Assembly: GCF_047663525.1 (NCBI RefSeq)
Contig: NC_092604.1
Coordinates: 11,085,501 to 11,149,500 of the forward strand
Reading direction: 5' to 3'
DNA from: Anas platyrhynchos
Taxonomy: Eukaryota; Chordata; Aves; Anseriformes; Anatidae
Length of the DNA: 64,000 nt
This document shows, in pieces, positions 25,801-37,800 of this stretch. How positions within the stretch are numbered: position 1 is the first letter of the stretch; each line of letters begins with the position of its first letter. The notes beneath the pieces were generated by a model that was not told where the DNA came from, made no database searches, and was given only the letters and a program-made list of their open reading frames with translations. Made by a program: the position numbers and the translations under genes.

Positions 25801-28800
25801 GGGAGAGAGTAACAACCAACCTTCCTTCGTCTGCTTTCCCCCTGGCAGCTGTGCAGGGGCAGTGCTTTGAGCTTTCATCTGCGATTTTTTCAGTAACTCT
25901 TGCTGCTTCTGTCTCTTTTCCTCTTCATCTCTCCTCTTTTTTTCTTCCACAGCTGCAGCGATTTCTTGCTGCATGCTGGATATCAGCCCCCGCATTTCCT
26001 GCAGTGCTCGTTCAGTATTGGCCACATCCACTTGAGTAGGGAAACCTCTCTATCAAGAAATAAAGAAGGCAATAAAACATTTGAAACGTTTGAAGCACTA
26101 ATTTTCATAAAATCCAGGAGCCAACTATGTATTTTATTCTCTTTTAGTGAAAATCTTTTTCTCCTTTATTTGTACATAAACTTTGTCTCAGTCCATGAAT
26201 AGATCTCACAAGATCTTAGGAAAACAAAAATTAATAACACACTTTGCGGAATGGAACCCCAGTGCAAAGACTAGATGGCTTCCTTTGCAGGAAGATACCC
26301 GTGACAAATTGGAACAGATGATGAGCATTATTACAGCGTTTAATTTTTCAAGGTTTGTATCTCACCTTCACATAGAGAAAGTGTTTTTCATGGAAACACA
26401 GTTCCTGTAAAAACGCTTACTAAGATAGGAGCACCCTACCACATTCAGTATTTCTCTCTAATAATTTATGAACCACTCCACTTCCATGGTTTCCTCAAGA
26501 AGGAACTTAATAGCATCAAGAGCTGCACTACTTTAATAACCAGTCGCTCTTGCAGAAATCCTCATGCATTTTTATAAGCCATTTTCACACAGCTAAAGTG
26601 TCAAAGAAGAGAACGTGCCTTTTGAATTAGCTGCTTTATAGGCCAAACATCTAAAAACATTTCTGTGACATGTTAGTTAACTGTCTCAAAATAAGCTGCG
26701 TTTGAAGACAATTACAGGGAGCTTCAAAAGGAAGGAGAAGCACAGTTAAAAACAACCCTAGAGCCACTACCTCACTAGTGGTGCGGATGAGTCCTGACAC
26801 CAGCCCACAGATCTGGTTGCCTCGACTACTGTATGCAGAAAGATCAATTTTTGGCAAGTCTTTGTGTCTGTAATTGGGATCAATCTGCTGGTTAAGCTGT
26901 AGCACTTCCTCCTGGATAGAATAAAGGCGACGCAATCTTTCCTGGCCTTCTTCCTTACGCAAACGCTCCAGCTCCTCCTGACGCTGCCTCTGCTGCTCTG
27001 CCTCACGCAGTTTTAGATTTAATACCTAGGGAGAGAAAGAAAACAGACACAGAGTTAAGCAACTCTAGCTTTACAGGTCCTTCCTAGCTTAATGAAAGGA
27101 ACTGCAGATGGGGAAAACAAACAATTTTTTTCACCAGCTGTAGTCTGAACGTGGTTCTGAACACAGAAGTACCACAGAAGCTGCGATAGCATGATTGATA
27201 AATTTTGCTGCCTACAGCATCCATGGAGCCTCAGGGCTGGAGAATAAGAGGTTCACAAGGAATCTCAGGACTGTTTGATTGCCACAGAGTTAGGAAAAAA
27301 AATAAAAAGATTCAGATTCAATCTTAAGACATAAAATAAATATATTCAAGTTTTCTCAAATAAATTAACAGACGATGTTGTAAGGATAGGCCTAAGAACA
27401 TCACAATATGCTACTTTTATACACAAGACCCCATCTCTATGGAAGTAGTAAAGGCAAACTAATCTTTAAAGACTAACACCTTAATCATCAAGACAACATC
27501 TTGACCAATCATACAGCAGGAGCCAAGCCCTAGTTCAAGCATGATCAGCAAACTTTGAATGGAAGTTAATTTAGTTAAAGACTCCACTGTTCTTCTCCTG
27601 TAAGGCATGTGCCTGTACTGCATTTCCTCAACAACACAGCAGGTGCCTGGAACAGCACCAGAAAATATGTTCTCACCCCGGAAATACTACATATAGATAA
27701 ATAAATCAACTGGTCTTTCTAGTTCCTACCAAGTAGCCATGCTCTTTTATGAAAGAAAACTGTTACAAGTCTCAGACCTTTGCTCTGTGTCGGTGTTCTT
27801 CCTTCAACTTCTCTTGCTGTCCCTGAGTTTCCTTTAAGCTAAAATACACAAAAAGGGGGGGGGGAGAGTCTATTAAAGACACAATCAATAAAATACAAAC
27901 ACAAACACTCAACAAGTTACTTCTAAACATTTTTAAGAATTAACCATCACTTTGGTTAGATGCTATAGTATTTTAAGGATACTGGTGCTATTCTCACCTC
28001 TTCTCCATCACTTCTTGCAAATCTTGGAATTCCTGATGCTGCTTTAGCTCCTTCAGTTCATCAAAACGCTTCAGTTGCTCACTTGCAAGGTCATACACTG
28101 CCCTCACCATCTGCTCTTGCTGCTCCTGCCGCTGCCTGAGCCCCTCCTGCAGATTGCAAAGGTGCCAGAAGCAGCACACTGTGAGAACCACCAGAACGCA
28201 CCAGAAGAAAATACAAATGAAATTACCTAGAGACAGCTAATGTGGTCCACTTGAGGTTATGCTAAACCTTAGAGAGTAAACAACTGCTCAGTTCTTTTAA
28301 CTCGAGCATTGTTACCTCTGGTTATATAGCTCTTCCGTGATTCACATACACCTCAGCTCCTCACTCCCCTTTTTTATTTTTATTTATTTATTTATTTATT
28401 TTTACCTTTCCTTTCAACCTGTACATCTCTTCATACATCCGAATGCAGCCTTCAACTTCCGTAACTTTAGATGGAAGTAGTGTTGGAAGGACTTCTTGAT
28501 CCATTTCCAGCAGACTAAGACCATTATTTCCCTGCGTGGTTAGCATATGAGTAGAATCAGTGACTGAATATAGTATCAGAAATTCATGGAGGAATACAGG
28601 TAAATCAAGTCTCTTAAAGTACACGTTACATAAACAGACAAAGGAGTCAACCAACACACAAGTTTTAGAGTAGTTAAACAACCCAGAAGTGTAATCTCAC
28701 AATTTTGAGTATCTTCCAGCACCCACACGAGGTTGTGATAGTCGCTCTTCCCAATCAGTAAAATTGGCAGCAGATACCAATAGTCTCTACGACATTCACA

Positions 28801-30210
28801 AGAGCTCACTATCATCACCTGAAAAGGCTAGACAGACACCCCAGGTTCTCTCTACATTCACTGAAGATGTTACACTGCAGGAAACCAAGATAGTTTATGC
28901 TTTGAAACATTCTTCAGGAAGAGCCGTTACACCTCTCAGTCATTCAACGGCTCCAGAGAAGAGACAGAAGAGCCAAAGAGAGCACTCACAGACTCTTACA
29001 ACAGGCCTGATCCTACTCTGTGACCATATCCTTCCTCATGGATGAATCCCATACTACTAATCCACATAACTATAATAACGCCAATGAGATTTTCCTTAGT
29101 TATGGTGAAAAAGAGCTTGCTTTTGGCCTGCTGTGAAAGTTATTTCAGGAAGATCTGAGTACCAATTTTAGCATCCCCTGGCTATGCTAAAAAAATTAAA
29201 ATAGCTGGAACTAAGCATGTTTTTCCTCACAAACAAATTAACAGAGCACAAACCAACCTCTGTCAGGCAATTCATGGCAGCAAGTTAACATACTTTTTCC
29301 ACACAGCTGCTCACATTTGGGCTATAATTAGAGAGCTACCTTTGTTTCGCTCAGCACTGTAGATGAAAGCGGTGAAGAGCCCTGGTGGCTGGCAGATGTG
29401 ACCTTCTCAAGAGGTAGCTGGTTTGTACGGGGAGTGGATTTGTTAGGTGTTGAAGTTTTGGATGGTGTAATTTCCTGGTTTGACCGTTCAACTATTCTGT
29501 CCAGGACCCAGCCAGAATAAGAGGACAACATGAGAGGCGACATGCATCCTTCCAAGACATCCTTGGGAGAGAACACTTGTTGTGAGCTCAGAGCACAGCA
29601 AGAAAGCGTGAACAAACACTGCTGAGAACACCCGCACGGGTCAGCAGGTGCCTCATAACAGCGGTTCAGCACCCCACTTCCCATTTCTTCTGTCAGCTTT
29701 CACAGAATCCCTAAGCTTGGCCCTCCAAAATCACCTGGTCCAACCACCCCCCTACCACCACTGTCACCCATTAACCCATATCCCCCAGCACCACGTCCAA
29801 CCTCTCCTTGAACACCCCCAGGGACGGTGACTCCACCACCTCCCTGGGCAACCCGTCCCAATGCCTGACTGCTCTTTCTGATGAGAAATGTCTCCTCATT
29901 TCCGACCTGAACCTCCCCTGAAGCAACTTGAGGCCATTCCCTCTGGTCCTACCACTGGTTACCTGTGAGAAGAGGCTGCCCCCAGCTCCCCACAGCTTCC
30001 TTTCAGGGAGTTGTGGAGAGCAATGAGGTCTCCCCTGAGCCTCCTCCTCTCCAGCCCAAACACCCCCAGTTCCCTCAGCCGCCCCTCACAGGACTTGCGT
30101 CCCGGACCCCTCACCTCGTCCCGCAGCCAGTGGCGGCAGTACTTCAGGCGGCCCTTGCTGGAGTTGCGCAGAGCCTCCAGCGTGTCCCAGCGGAGCTGCC
30201 GCTGCTGCAT
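19842..30210 (-). CDS. GLE1: GLE1 RNA export mediator, complete, 701 aa
   Basis: mRNA export factor at the cytoplasmic face of the nuclear pore, where Gle1 with inositol hexakisphosphate stimulates the DEAD-box helicase DDX19/Dbp5. Sixteen exons join without a frame break: 30115-30210, 29340-29561, 28406-28531, 27998-28146, 27778-27838, 26771-27025, 25821-26049, 25458-25570, 24412-24481, 23913-24055, 22844-23034, 22450-22579, 22013-22117, 20845-20927, 20603-20666 and 19842-19910. The total is 2,106 bases including the stop; human GLE1 is about 698 aa. The N-terminus ([18 protein letters not shown], residues 8-25) is the Nup155-binding region in human. Residues about 149-340 are a charged coiled coil ([17 protein letters not shown]). 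From about residue 395 follows the helical GLE1 domain, with [15 protein letters not shown] and [17 protein letters not shown]. The end, [10 protein letters not shown], is that of the pore-associated long isoform (hGle1B). Identity is certain; short exon edges follow consensus splice sites. Confidence 0.97.
28370..28403. repeat. GLE1: (TTTA)n tetranucleotide repeat beside a GLE1 donor site
   Basis: TTTA repeats on the plus strand, immediately downstream (minus direction) of the donor of GLE1 coding exon 3, whose exon ends at 28406. On the transcribed strand this is a chain of AATAAATAAA. Confidence 0.9.
29700..30097 (-). mobile_element. CR1 LINE 3' fragment in GLE1 intron 1
   Basis: In minus orientation the sequence follows CR1 closely: a start near AAGTCCTGTGAGGGGCGGCTGAGG, then GGAGAGGAGGAGGCTCAGGG, CTCCACAACTCCCTGAAAGG, GGGAATGGCCTCAAGTTGC, a GGCATTGGGACGGGTTGCCC block, GTCACCGTCCCTGGGGGTG, GGTTGGACCAGGTGATTTTG and an end near GGGATTCTGTG. 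It is nearly contiguous, hence relatively young. It stops within about 20 bases of the donor of GLE1 exon 1 (exon end 30115). Confidence 0.93.
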
Positions 30211-30520
30211 GGCCGCGCCGACAACAGCCCCGCCGAGCCTCGGCCCCGCTCCCGCTTCCGTTGCCGGGGCGCCACAGGCCGCGGGTTCGAGTCCCGCCCA
30301 CGGCCACACCTCACAAAGGAAGGGGCCGGGCTCCGAGGGAGTGACGGATTTGCCCATTTTGCCCTCGTTTTGCGTGGGCTTGCGGCGGAGGGGGGGGATG
30401 TGGCGGCGGGGATGGGGCTGTAGACGAACCTGGAGTACCGCGGGAAGTCCGGCTTGCAGGCAGGGGGCATTAAAAGGTCCGGATTTTCCTCGCCTGCGCG
30501 GACAAAATGCCCACGGATTT
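30098..30520 (-). promoter_or_regulatory. GLE1: GLE1 promoter and 5' UTR region (CpG-rich)
   Basis: CpG-rich block around and upstream of the GLE1 start codon at 30208-30210 ([11 protein letters not shown]). No TATA box is evident, as is common for housekeeping CpG promoters. It is bounded upstream by an 18-base T run (30536-30553) and then by the ODF2 3' end. Long open frames here on both strands (such as 29959-30591 minus) run through promoter, CR1 and exon 1 and are not separate genes. Confidence 0.7.
30281..30297 (+). other. tRNA T-arm/B-box-like sequence in the GLE1 5' region
   Basis: GCGGG-TTCGAGT-CCCGC forms a perfect 5-bp stem with a 7-base T-loop. It includes GGTTCGAGTCC (30284-30294), a perfect Pol III B-box consensus, and is followed by CCACGGCCA. 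No matching acceptor 5' strand, D-arm or A-box lies at the proper distance upstream, so this is not an intact tRNA gene. It could be a fragment or chance in GC-rich sequence. Confidence 0.35.
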
Positions 30521-30609
30521 TTTTGGTTTTGCACCTTTTTTTTTTTTTTTTTTCTCCAAAATAAGACCCCCAAAGCCCCTCGGCACAGCATAATGAAGAG
30601 GATTGCATA

Positions 30610-31801
30610 ACGTAATCAATTAAAACATAGTTTATTGTTTTTGTTTTTTCACCATAGCACCTTTTAGGATTTTTAAGTATGACACACAAAATTACAGAAC
30701 TGTCAATTAATGATTAACTTATAAAAGCTTTATGACAAATACTGCGCAATGACATCACACATAAATAGGATACAAAAGAGATTTAAAAAAAAATGCTTCT
30801 TTTTGTCCCCATAAGAACCATTTATTGGAAAGAACAGGGCACAAGAGTCAACAAGTTTTCGAGACTCAACACGCTATCAACCGACCTGATTTTTGAGGAG
30901 AAAGTGCAGGCCAGTTTGATGAAGATGTTGAGCGTCAACAGTTGCTTTTTATGCTTAAGACCTAAGTCAGTATTTCATGCACAACCTGAACTCATACAGC
31001 ATTCACACTTGAGACAGCAACTGAAGTGCCACTGAGGTTAAACTGCAGTCCTTGAATACAGAAGGTTTTCACTCAGTCCCGGGGACATTCGGGATCAGGA
31101 AAACAGTGTGAGAAGAGTAAAGCAAAAATTAGCAACACACTAAAATAAAAAATGTGAGGATCACAGAGTACAAGAGTCAAGTAAAAAAATAATAAAATCA
31201 TTACTTCTGGTATAAAACTGTTCACAAACACCATGGTGGTTCAGGAGATAATCTTTTGTAAGTGTTAAGCCCAGGCACTTAAGATATTTTCACACTTCTG
31301 TGATAAGTGGGTGTACCCATCTCCCACCATCTTATCACCCACTGTATTGATAGAATGTGAAAAGGCTTAAAAAAAAGAAAAGCAGAAACATATCACATGA
31401 TCTTCCCAATACAGAAGCAGAATGGAAAAAAAAAAAAGCATGAAAAGAAAAAAGAACTCTTGCAAACATTAATGCACAACTAAAACCAATGACAGGTTTT
31501 AAGAGCTGAAACCATCAGGACTGTATAGGATGAAATCCTTTTCCATCATATGCAGAACCATCTGGTTTTGGGGCACAGCTTACAGTGCAATGCCAGCTTC
31601 CAACACCAAACCAGTATTGCTGATATTCTACACGCTTAAGTCATATGCCACCATCATTGTATCATCTTGTGCTGTAAGGAAAAGAGAAAAACTTCTCCCT
31701 TATGTGACCCTGAAATGCCAACCGCTTTTCTAAATAACATATGGCTTTGAAGTAGGGCTCATTTTGTGCTTAAATGCAGAGACTCAGGGAGAGCATTGTC
31801 C
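30610..31801 (-). other. ODF2: ODF2 3' untranslated region with two AATAAA signals
   Basis: AT-rich sequence after the ODF2 stop codon without supported coding exons. Minus-strand AATAAA hexamers are at 30821-30826 and 30631-30636. The second would place the ODF2 transcript end about 300-400 bases from the GLE1 start region, so the two same-strand genes are packed closely. Confidence 0.6.
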
Positions 31802-34800
31802 TCATGGAGATGAACGAGAGCGGCCAGGAGAGCCCAGCAAGGCACTTTCTCCAAAAACATTGGCATAGGAAGACTTGAGGAACTGGACGTAGTTTTGCAT
31901 ACTGCGATTAGTACTCTCCGACTGCTCTAACCGATCCTTTAAATCCTGCAGGCGGCTTTCATACCGTCGCTCTGCCTATATAAAGAAGCACAAAACACAG
32001 GTTGAAAGACAGCAGCATTCACTCTACTCACATTAAACTTGAGCTATTCTGAGAAAGTGCTGCAGCCAGCAAAAATTAGCACAGCAGTAGATGGCTTTAC
32101 CATACATGGTGCTATGACCTTTGTCATTTCTTTTGATCGTTCCCAACACCATTCAGTAACCCAACAATAAAAAACAGGAGACAAGGCAGCTAATCATGTG
32201 AGCTTTTAAAACTGATTAGCTATAGTTTTATGGAATTAACACACACTCTTCTCTGAAAACCAGCTTGACCTGATTCATATTAAGTAAAACTCAAGTAAAC
32301 AAGCAGCATAAATAGGATATTATAAAAGATTGCCCCTTTCTTTCTTCTAAAAGAAAGACTTTTCTCTAGAACAAAAATAGCTTTCTCTCCCAGATAACAA
32401 ACCACAGTACATGAAGTTGGAGTCACAATATCTCCCATGCCATCTGGTGCAAATCTTGTTTAGAGATTAGAGTAAGTTCTGTATGTTTTTGCAGCACATC
32501 CATAGGGCCTTTTTATGGATTCAGTTGCTACCAAGACCCTACCAGCACAGCAAGAATACACATTGCAAGTCACTCACATCATCTTTGTTCCGACGCAACT
32601 GGTTCAGCTCTGTTTTAATCCTACTCAGCTGGGTCTCCAAATCCAACATCTTGGACTGGGCTGCCCTCTCTCTAGCTGTTGCTCGTTCTCGAGTTTGTTC
32701 AACCTACGTGCAACAACAGAACAGTCTTGTTAAAGGTTTGTCTATGCAAAAATGATTTTTCCCTAACCCACTGCCCACAAAAGCCCTATAAACTTCATTG
32801 GACACATCCATAAGCAGCAGCTCAGTCTAGGGCTTTCTTTTGTTGCAAACTGGAGAAGCAGCATTCAGTTTTTCAAAGGTTTAAGTGCTGACAAACAGTA
32901 CCAGTACATTTCATTGTTTGTATTTCACTGAACATGATGATTTTCATGAATTTGATCATAGGCTGAGGAGGTTATGTCCAGCATTCTCATTATTCCCCTT
33001 TCACAGCCTGGGTAATTTTGAGAAAATACACAAATACAAAAAATTACTTACTTGTCGTTTGGCATCCTCAATGGCCATTTCCAGCTGACGAGCCAAGGAG
33101 CTACACTCACGGGTCTTCTCCTCTAACCGCAGCTGACACTGGTGGATCGACTCCTCACGTTTTGCTATGACCTGAAGGAATTCTATGTTCTGGGCACTCG
33201 TTGTCTCTAGTTTTCTGGGTTAAGACAACAAGGGAAGGAAACCTATTCATTTTAAATGGAGAATGTTTCAGTCTGCCTTTTTGTTAGGTCTTGACTAGTC
33301 TCGGAGGAGATTCCATACTCCCTCAAAAAAGTCCAAGGCCCAAGAAACTTCTTAATTTCTCAAATCAGAATTTCAAAGACTGAAGAACACAGAATACTCA
33401 CATACCTGACTTTTCCCAGACACTGTCACTAAAAGGTTTTGATAAATATGGATAAAAACATTGTAATGCTCATTAACATCAAAACTGTCTAGATTGAACA
33501 ACTGGTTTATCTGCTGCATAGGTCACGATCCTTTTAAAAAGTATTTGTGAAGTGTGCTGCAAGAATCTGCAACTCTCTCTCCAGTGGACAGCTAGTGATT
33601 AGAGATCCCTGTGGGATAAGTAAGTGTGGAGAACGGTTTCCATGAGGACGGAAAGGAAAGGTTAAGAGAACAAGAGAGCCTAATATTTCTAACCTTTCTA
33701 GCTCCTCCACCTTCAGGGTGAGCTGCTTTTTCTCCTCTTGGGCAGATTGATACCTCTCTCTTGTCACATCCATTTTGTCCCCCTGGAGCTCAATCTAAAA
33801 ATTACAGCAATTAGTTACTTTACAGATTAGTCACTACACACATGACCAACCACCTAGAATGTATGTGGCTCTCCAGAAAGAAACATGCTCAATTCACAAT
33901 TTTCTGCAGGATCCTAGGAAAGGAATAGTGGATAGAAAAGCAAAGCACTAAACACACTTAACATCCATTTTGTTGGTGTTTCCCGCTAACGGTTGGAAAG
34001 GTATGAGAAAGTTCTTTCATATTGCACATGAAAAGCCAGCTTGGTAAAAGCTTGCATGCAGAGCAGCCACCTGTAAGCACAGGAAAGCACACACATTAAT
34101 AACAGCCACATACATGACAGCATCCCACAAAGACACTAAAGACTTAAATACCAGGAAGGTTTGTAACTCCAAGCCCATCAGAGTAAAACAGTCAGACTGC
34201 AAGATTATTTGCTGTGTCCTGAGGCATGGTTGTACAAGTCATGCCTGTCTATAATTGTTCTGTGACACCTATACAGTCCTCCTGGGGACAAAAAAAAAAA
34301 AAAAACAGACAGGGAAAACAACCCAAAATCAGGGTGGGAAAACAAGGCTGGGACAGCACTACCAGCAAAAAACACAGGAGGTAAAGCTGACAAGATGATG
34401 GAAGTAACAGAAGCGAGTGTTGGCATTTGCAAGTGTTGCTACTGCTGCTATTCAAGTCCCAGTATGCTTCTGTACCAAGGGATTAGAAACTTTTCAAACA
34501 GTAAGGAATTCTGTTAGCTACCCTGCTAACTTATTGCACAAAGACATGGCACACACATTTATTTTGCAGTGCACGTTTAATCTTTTCAGAAAGAGACGAG
34601 AACAGAGACAGAGATGAAGTTTGAACTTTCCTGCGATTAGAAATTCATCTTGGTCTCAGACTTGCAGATTGCTGTGTTGCAGGTGCTCTCTGCCAGTCCC
34701 TTACCCGCTGACGCAGATCTGCGATGATGACAGACAGGTCCACATTCTTCTTCTCATAACTCTGAAGCTGGTCCTGACATTTTGCCAGCTGTGTCTCTGT

Positions 34801-37800
34801 GATCCTTAGGATCTCAGGCAGCTTTTCCAGTTCAGCAAGCTGGTTCTGGAACTGCTTACGAGCCTATAGTCAAAGAGAATATAAGGAACTTTCAAATGTT
34901 CATAAGGTCTAGACTAAAAAGTTTCTTTCTGTGAAAGTTTTGTTAGCCTGCAGCCTTGATGACATTGAGGAAGTTAGGCAAGCATTGGGAGTTCAAAGCC
35001 CAGGTAATGTCTTCTACTCCAAAAGCCTATCCCTGATAATTTGGCATCAATGGATCCTAGGCTTCAATTTTACTAGGATTATAAGTTGCTTTATGAGGAA
35101 AAGTCATTCTGCAGCAAACAATGGAGTAACCTACAGAGCCCACAGTTCAAAGCCACTATTTCTGAAGCAAAGAACAGGCTACTCAATTTAAACACCTCTG
35201 AAGAATGCCATATAGTCAAAAAGAAGCTGTTAAATACGTTCAATACAGAATGAACAAGCCCTAAGAAAAGCTAATCAAGAAAGGCAAACTCAGATAACCC
35301 TTTATTCACAGCAATTTTTAACTATATTGAGAATCTTAAAATCCATAAACGTCTACAGCGTATCAGTCTTTAGAGGAATAATTACCAGTTCGATCTCCTT
35401 GTTCATTTCATCCTTTAGTGTCTTGTTCTCTTTATCACACTTCTCCAGTTTTGCTGTCACTTCATCTGCTTCCATTCGGGTTTTCAACACCTGGGCATAC
35501 AAAAAAAGCACATACTTTACCTGTTACACATGGTTTTCAACGAACTTGCTATACTTTTGAGTGACTGAAACTGCTCAAGAATCAGCAACAGACTTGTTGC
35601 CACAGTAACCACCATCTCAGGCTAAGTTTATAAGTTCACTTTCTGCTTCTTCTGTCTGGCTCATTTGAGCTTTCCACCAAATATTCTCCCCTTTTGCCTT
35701 ATTTTCCTAACTACCAGAATATCCAAAATCCCAAAAGAAGCTGCCAAGAAATAGTATTTAGCACACCAAAAGGCAGAAGAAGGAATCTCACTATTTAACT
35801 CTATCTTTACAACCTAAAGTGACAAAAGATCCCAAAACATACAAAACTGCAACCTCCAACAGCGATTCACAGATTAACACATTACAGAATAAACCACTGC
35901 AGTAAGGGGAGAAAACACATTTGTGCAAGTGATGAAGGAATCAATAAGATGCCTACCTGTGATTTGTAGGTTTCAATCAACCCTTCATAGTTCCTAACAG
36001 AGTTCTTGAGCTGCTGTACTTCCATTTGTGCTTGGTTCAGCTTTTCCTCCATTGGGACCACACTAGCCTGAAAAAGAATACATCTTTGATTGAGTGCCTT
36101 GAAGAAACTGTGACATTAGCCATCTAGAGTTGTCTAGATTGGGAAAAAAAAAAAAAAAAAGGATTTTGTTAGTGTAAATTTGCAAAACTTTCCAGACTTA
36201 AGTGGATTGCCAGATTTATGCCAGCAGAGCACGTAGGTTTAGAATGGATGCACAGTCTGTTTGCTTGAATGAGCTGTACTACTTGGATTAGGACCACTCC
36301 ATTTGGATTAATGCCTAGCTTTACAAGAAGAAAATTACGTAGGTCACCAACAGAGTCACCAGTGGTAAAAGAAATGACAGGATAAATACACCAGTCATTA
36401 TGCCTTTCTTTTTATTATTATTATTATAGAGGTTACTGTTCTCTCTGCATGAATAGTTACAGTTGTTTGTTCCCTGGCCAGCACCATGAAGATTAAGAAC
36501 AACACTTAAGAAGTCAGCTGAAAGAAGGACCAGTACTTGGACTGAAGATACTCCTACCAAAAGCTGTAAGAAAGGCAGTCCTCCCAGAATGCTTGCTCAC
36601 TTTTTTATGTCTCTTTCCAGCATACTTTAGGTATCATACTCAGGCTATGGGGAAACTGATTTGAAACTAAATGGCAGTAATGGGTGCAATTCAGCTCTGT
36701 CCTCAGAGGCCAAGCAACTTATTATAATTTCTCCTTCTCTGTGTAGCATTTCAGCTTCAAATCCCTAGAATCACTAACCTTTAGCCTTTCATTCTCCATT
36801 TTGAAAGAAGTGGTCTCTGTCGTCTGCTGATGCAATTTATCCATCAAGGCATCTCTGTCCTCCCGCATCCTATCCTCCAGGGTTGTCTGTTGTTCCAGCA
36901 AGTCTGCCATACGGCTGCCATAGAGAAAGAAAATTAATCCTTAAATGACTAAAAAAGAATAAGAGTCCTAATCCTTCAAAATAAGCTTCAGAAACACATC
37001 TTTTCCCTATACTTTCATATTCCTGTTCTGTTCATGTATACATACCTACCTGTTACACTGTTCTACTACCTCAGCCTTCTTAGCAAAATTGACTTGAATT
37101 GTCCCCCTGGAGCTCAAATGCATTGCCTCCAAGATACTTGGGATGAAGAGGTATTTCTTGCCCCATACCTACCTATTTTTTCCTACAACAACAACAATAC
37201 TGCAGTAATACCAACATATTTATTTACCACCACGACAAAACTGCCGTGAACTAGACTGTCTATAACTTCTAATACCTTCCATTCAAGGATCTCAAACATC
37301 TACAAAGAAAAATAACCTTAATTATTTCAAAGCATGACAAAATGGCAAAGGTTCAGAGAGATTTAAGGATCAGCCTGCCTTTGCTATGGCAAGCCAGCAG
37401 CAGAAGCCACACCTTTCTCGGCCTCTCCAAACTCTACTGTCCCATAGACAGGATTGGTTTTGCTTAGATGTTTACAGACAACTCAAATTATTAAATTTAA
37501 TCAAATTATTCAATTAAATTCATTAATTTTATGCTTGAACTAGGTACTCATCCCCCCTCATGCCAGTTTCTCCATACTAATCTTATTTTAACCTGTTCAG
37601 CGTAACGATTTCCAGTTCAAGGTCACTCTTGTCCTTCACTACTTTGTTGTAACGACTCCTCCAGGACTCCAGAGTAGACAGTGCCTCACCAACATAACTG
37701 TCCTGTCAAGCAAAAGAAAGGCGTGACCAAAATAGCACGAGACGCTGGATATCCAGACAGCACACAGAGATGCTGATATGGCTAAGCATGATAGGTACAG

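Noticed and set aside
30232-30306. Intact tRNA gene on the plus strand
   Set aside because: Only the T-arm is present; no pairing acceptor 5' strand, D-arm or A-box.
29959-30610. Frames of 199-210 codons over the GLE1 promoter
   Set aside because: They cross CR1, exon 1 in other frames and the promoter; the real 32-codon exon accounts for the coding signal.
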